Both the position numbers and the translations under genes were made by a program. Source: Liquidambar formosana (taxonomy: Eukaryota > Streptophyta > Magnoliopsida > Saxifragales > Altingiaceae). Taken from it: a DNA stretch of 64,000 nucleotides. The notes beneath the pieces are model-generated. The model was not told the origin of the DNA and searched no databases. It was given only the letters and a program-made list of their open reading frames with translations. The DNA lies in contig CM077828.1 of NCBI GenBank assembly GCA_039720395.1, positions 15,183,764 through 15,247,763 of the forward strand, read 5' to 3'. Below are positions 61,245-64,000 of this stretch, in pieces. Each line of letters starts with the position of its first letter. Positions within the stretch are counted from its first letter, which is position 1.

Positions 61245-61799
61245 CCCATCCATCAGATATGGCTGCATGAACGTCTCCAATTGGTTGAAGCGCCAACGGT
61301 ATATCCTTTTCGTCCAGAACATTATCGTTATCGCAAGCTAGCTGAACCCTTTCCCAATCATGAGAAACTGCAAGAATTTTTGGGCTCTTTGTCTTGTCAC
61401 CACATCCTTTGGCACTACCCGTGGTGGCATATCGATCAAATGACCACCGAGTTAGTATTCCCCGGGAGTGTAATGTTGATTGGCCTGCATGATATCTCAT
61501 ACTGTCCTGCGTCCCGTATTGCACGTCAATTTGGGAAGAATCAATATGCTTTTATCAAAGATCATGCTGGATACACCTGCCCCATCTTCTCTCGAGCCGT
61601 TGAGCGAGTTCAATCATCATGGGAAAATAGGTCCCGGATGGGCAACCTTCGGGCTCCAACATTAGTGAGCCCACCATCATCCTATTATGACTGGCTGGCT
61701 AGGGATTTAGAAAATGCCAAGAAAGTGGAACCAAAGTCTCTTCATAAGAGGAAAGAATCAACTGGAGAAGAAGGGCCTTCAAAGAGGATAAGAAAGTGA
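60548..61799 (+). pseudogene. DUF7745-like gene carried antisense in the retroelement
   Basis: A possible first exon (60548-60604, starting MAVSFSLLNIKRWLLS) is followed by 60663-61167 and 61257-61799. The protein has WDPLRHVFRFNNIEICPTIE and FSAILNYP near the start, LISDLHSVDLALLHVV in the middle and LWHYPWWHIDQMT near the C-terminus, ending in a basic KRIRK tail (possible nuclear signal). This pattern resembles DUF7745 proteins of plant genomes, whose role is unknown. A frame change between about 60925 and 60955 (LVQHFL in one frame, LPDNYAFRALCQ in the next) breaks the ORF. The phase of the first exon is not settled; the real start may differ. Confidence 0.6.
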
Positions 61800-62146
61800 A
61801 AATGAAACGTATGCCGATGCCTCTTTCTTCAGATTTCATTTCACATTTCATCGTTTCCTTCTTACATTTTTAATTTACGTAAAAATGATCAGGATGTACT
61901 AGTTATCCATTCTCAAGAATTCGCTTTTAATTGACCCATGTATTTAACAAGAATCGTGATAATTACGGATTGGTTCCACCATTGCCTCCACAGATTATAA
62001 CATCTCATTTTCCTTCCATAATATGGACCGCACCCATTCAGGGCTGCCTACGTATTCCCAATTTAAACGTTGCGATATCATGATTTGTTTCTTTCTCTTT
62101 TTCTTCTTCTTGGGAAATCAGGTCCTCGTAGTTCATATGCTTCTTC
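61800..62146. other. Spacer between DUF7745-like gene and integrase 3' end
   Basis: Non-coding between convergent genes. It holds the third copy of the CTGCCTACGTA repeat (about 62035-62136). Confidence 0.5.
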
Positions 62147-63064
62147 TCATACATAGTACTTCCGTAATCGATCCATGTTGACTGGTTGCATGAGTTCGTT
62201 ACTGTCCCCATCAATCAACTTAACCGCCCCTCCTGTTATGATCGTCTTTACAATGTATGGGCCCATCCAAGTGGGCCTGAACTTGCCCCTTGGATCAAAT
62301 ATCTGCGCTTGCATTTGTTTAAGCACCAAATCTCCCTCCTTTAGTCCTCTAGGCCTCACCCTTTTGTTGAAAGCTCTGGCGATTCTCTTCTGATAGCCTT
62401 GGATATGATACAGAACCTGCAATCTCTTCTCGTCAATCAATGCCAATTGTTCATATCTGCTCTTCACCCATTCTGTTTCTGGTATCCGATTCTCCACCAT
62501 GACTCTCAGCGACCCAACCTCCATTTCCACTGGCAGTACAGCTTCCATCCCGTCCACCAAAGAGTATGGTGTTGCACCAGTTGACGTTCTTACAAATGTA
62601 CGATATCCCCATAGTGCAAATGGTAGTTTCTCCGCCCAGTCTTTGTATGTGATTGCACTCTTCTCCAGGATGGATTTGATGTTCTTGTTGGCAGCTTCTA
62701 CTGCTCCATTCCTCTGAGGCCTATACGGGGAAGACTTGTGGTGCTTTATCTGATACTCTTCGAGTAGCACTTTGACCTCATTTTGGAAATGTAACCCATT
62801 ATCTGTGATTATTTCATGCGGCACTCCATATCGACATATAATGTTCTGTTCAATGAATCGAGTTGTATGTGACGACTTCAACTCCGCATAAGCAGAAGCT
62901 TCTACCCATTTGGTGAAATAATCTATGGCAACCAGAATATACTTGTGCCCACCCGTAGCCTTGGGTTTAATTTCTCCAATTATGTCGATGCCCCAGGTGG
63001 AGAATGGCCAAGGTGAGGTCATTTGATGCAATTCCACTGGCGGCATGTAATTCAAATTGCCCAT
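62147..63064 (-). CDS. Retrotransposon integrase core and C-terminus
   Basis: Catalytic D,D-E: Asp in STWGIDIIGEI, Asp in IITDNGLHF, Glu in RNGAVEAANKNIKS. A GPY/F-like C-terminal module follows (GDLVLKQ, FRPTWMGPYIVK) and ends MDRLRKYYV. The zinc-binding part is in another frame upstream (63062-64000), so a single-base frameshift near 63055-63062 separates the two. Residues after the frameshift site are intact to the stop. Confidence 0.88.
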   Translation of the reverse strand: MGNLNYMPPVELHQMTSPWPFSTWGIDIIGEIKPKATGGHKYILVAIDYFTKWVEASAYAELKSSHTTRFIEQNIICRYGVPHEIITDNGLHFQNEVKVLLEEYQIKHHKSSPYRPQRNGAVEAANKNIKSILEKSAITYKDWAEKLPFALWGYRTFVRTSTGATPYSLVDGMEAVLPVEMEVGSLRVMVENRIPETEWVKSRYEQLALIDEKRLQVLYHIQGYQKRIARAFNKRVRPRGLKEGDLVLKQMQAQIFDPRGKFRPTWMGPYIVKTIITGGAVKLIDGDSNELMQPVNMDRLRKYYV

Positions 63065-64000
63065 ATACCTGGCATTGATGACACCTCTTTACGTACTCCA
63101 CGCAATCTCTCATCATGGTTGTCCAGAAATACCCCATTCTGACTATCTTCTTGGCTAACATCTTGCCGCTCATGTGAGGCCCACAGACACCTTCATGCAC
63201 CTCTCCCATAAGAACTCGGGCCTTTTCTTCATCCACACACATTAAATGGACCCCATCATACGACCTTCTATACAAATCTCCCACACATAAGATATATTGA
63301 GCGGCTATAAGGCGTAATGCCCTTCGACCCTTCCGATTAGCGCCTTCTGGATATTCCCCTTTCTCAATCACATTCTTGATATCGTAGTACCAAGGTTTCC
63401 TATCATCAGGTTCTGCATCTATTAGCATTACAGCCTCTTCATATGCAGGTCGAGACCTCTGGTTTATACTTAACGGCTTTATTGGGGCTCCTTCTGGCAC
63501 ATTGATCATGGATGCTAGAGTCGCTAGAGTATCGGCAAACTGATTGTGTGACCTAGGGAGTGGAGTATAAGTAACTTTATCGAACTTCCGAGCTAATTTC
63601 TCCAAATACCCCTGGTACGGCTTGAGATGTTCTTCTCTGGTTCTCCATATTTTCTGAACTTGGGATATTACCAAGGCAGAATCACCATAAACCTCCACTT
63701 CTCGTACCCCCAAAACCAATAGAGCCTCCATTCCCGCGATGCATGCTTCATACTCTGCTGTGTTGTTTGAATTCTCGAAATTCAACTTTACGGACATTGG
63801 GATATGCGAACCGTCTGGAGCAATTAGTAATACCCCAACCCCATCCCCGTATTGGTTTGAGGCTCCGTCGAAGTACATCTTCCACATCCTTCCTTCTTCA
63901 ATTGTCAAAACATCTTCATCCGGGAAATCGTCATCAAGAGTTTGCCCCACGACTGGATGCTCTGCACAGTGTTCTGCTATTGCTCGCCCTTTTATGCTCT
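63062..64000 (-). CDS. Retrotransposon second RNase H and integrase zinc-binding domain (5' part beyond window)
   Basis: Open to the right edge. WKMYFDGASNQYGDGVGVLL, NNTAEYEACIAGMEALL and VEVYGDSALVISQV are the DEDD-type RNase H motifs of the archaeal-like class found as a second RNase H in Tat/Ogre elements. The HHCC zinc-binding domain follows: HEGVCGPH ... CVEYVKRCHQC. The frame then runs off into an unrelated tail because of the shift near 63060. Reverse transcriptase would lie beyond 64000. Confidence 0.88.

Larger units (their letters stand above)
55036..64000 (-). mobile_element. Ty3/gypsy Tat/Ogre-like retrotransposon, 3' part, with antisense genes
   Basis: Order in element sense (right to left): second RNase H, integrase, an antisense DUF7745-like gene, an antisense PMD gene, a structured non-coding region, polypurine tract, 3' LTR. 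A second RNase H and extra genes between integrase and the 3' LTR point to the Tat/Ogre lineage, in which antisense extra ORFs have been described. The 5' part (LTR, gag, protease, RT) lies beyond 64000. The outer LTR edge at 55036 (TGTGGTCG) is inferred, since the matching TSD is off the window. Confidence 0.8.

Overview
This is nuclear DNA from a eudicot plant, probably a woody one. The evidence is AT-rich sequence, GT-AG introns up to 6.4 kb, plant-specific protein families, and dense LTR, hAT, CACTA, Mutator-like and LINE sequences. I cannot name the species. Exon coordinates were worked out by hand from ORF continuity and splice consensus; they are inferences, not transcript data.

Layout. 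(1) Positions 1-18406, minus strand: most of a Raf-like MAPKKK gene of the SIS8/EDR1 group. Eleven exons are visible and the 3' end lies off the left edge. Its introns hold a degraded LINE fragment with a nested solo LTR, two TRIM-like mini-retrotransposons and several MITEs. (2) 19.2-34.3 kb: about 15 kb without a convincing gene, holding MITEs and tandem repeats. (3) 34284-36626, minus: a four-exon linker-histone-like gene with an H1/H5 domain and eight AT-hooks. (4) 38.76-55.04 kb, minus: one decayed LINE broken up by later insertions. These are a CACTA MITE, a 7-kb hAT element that itself carries a 2.8-kb solo LTR, a 1.2-kb solo LTR, a 3.3-kb solo LTR, and the large retrotransposon on the right. 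Most have clean target-site duplications. (5) About 55.04-64.0 kb, minus: the 3' part of a Ty3/gypsy element that looks like the Tat/Ogre lineage (second RNase H, integrase, 3' LTR, polypurine tract). It carries two intron-containing genes on the opposite strand: a plant-mobile-domain (PMD) gene and a DUF7745-like gene.

The most unusual signals are in region 5. First, 12-14-bp dyad-symmetric sites, mostly with the core GCGTACGC, occur in five clusters whose centres are 20-21 bp apart, about two helical turns. Clusters lie upstream of the TATA boxes of the LTR and of both antisense genes. Other LTRs in the window show the same architecture with different palindromes. Second, six short hairpins within 410 bp share a CCGCAG loop but have six different perfect stems. 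Third, the antisense gene cassette is bracketed by copies of one short repeat. I cannot tell from sequence alone whether these are known features of the lineage; the tests needed are listed with each finding.
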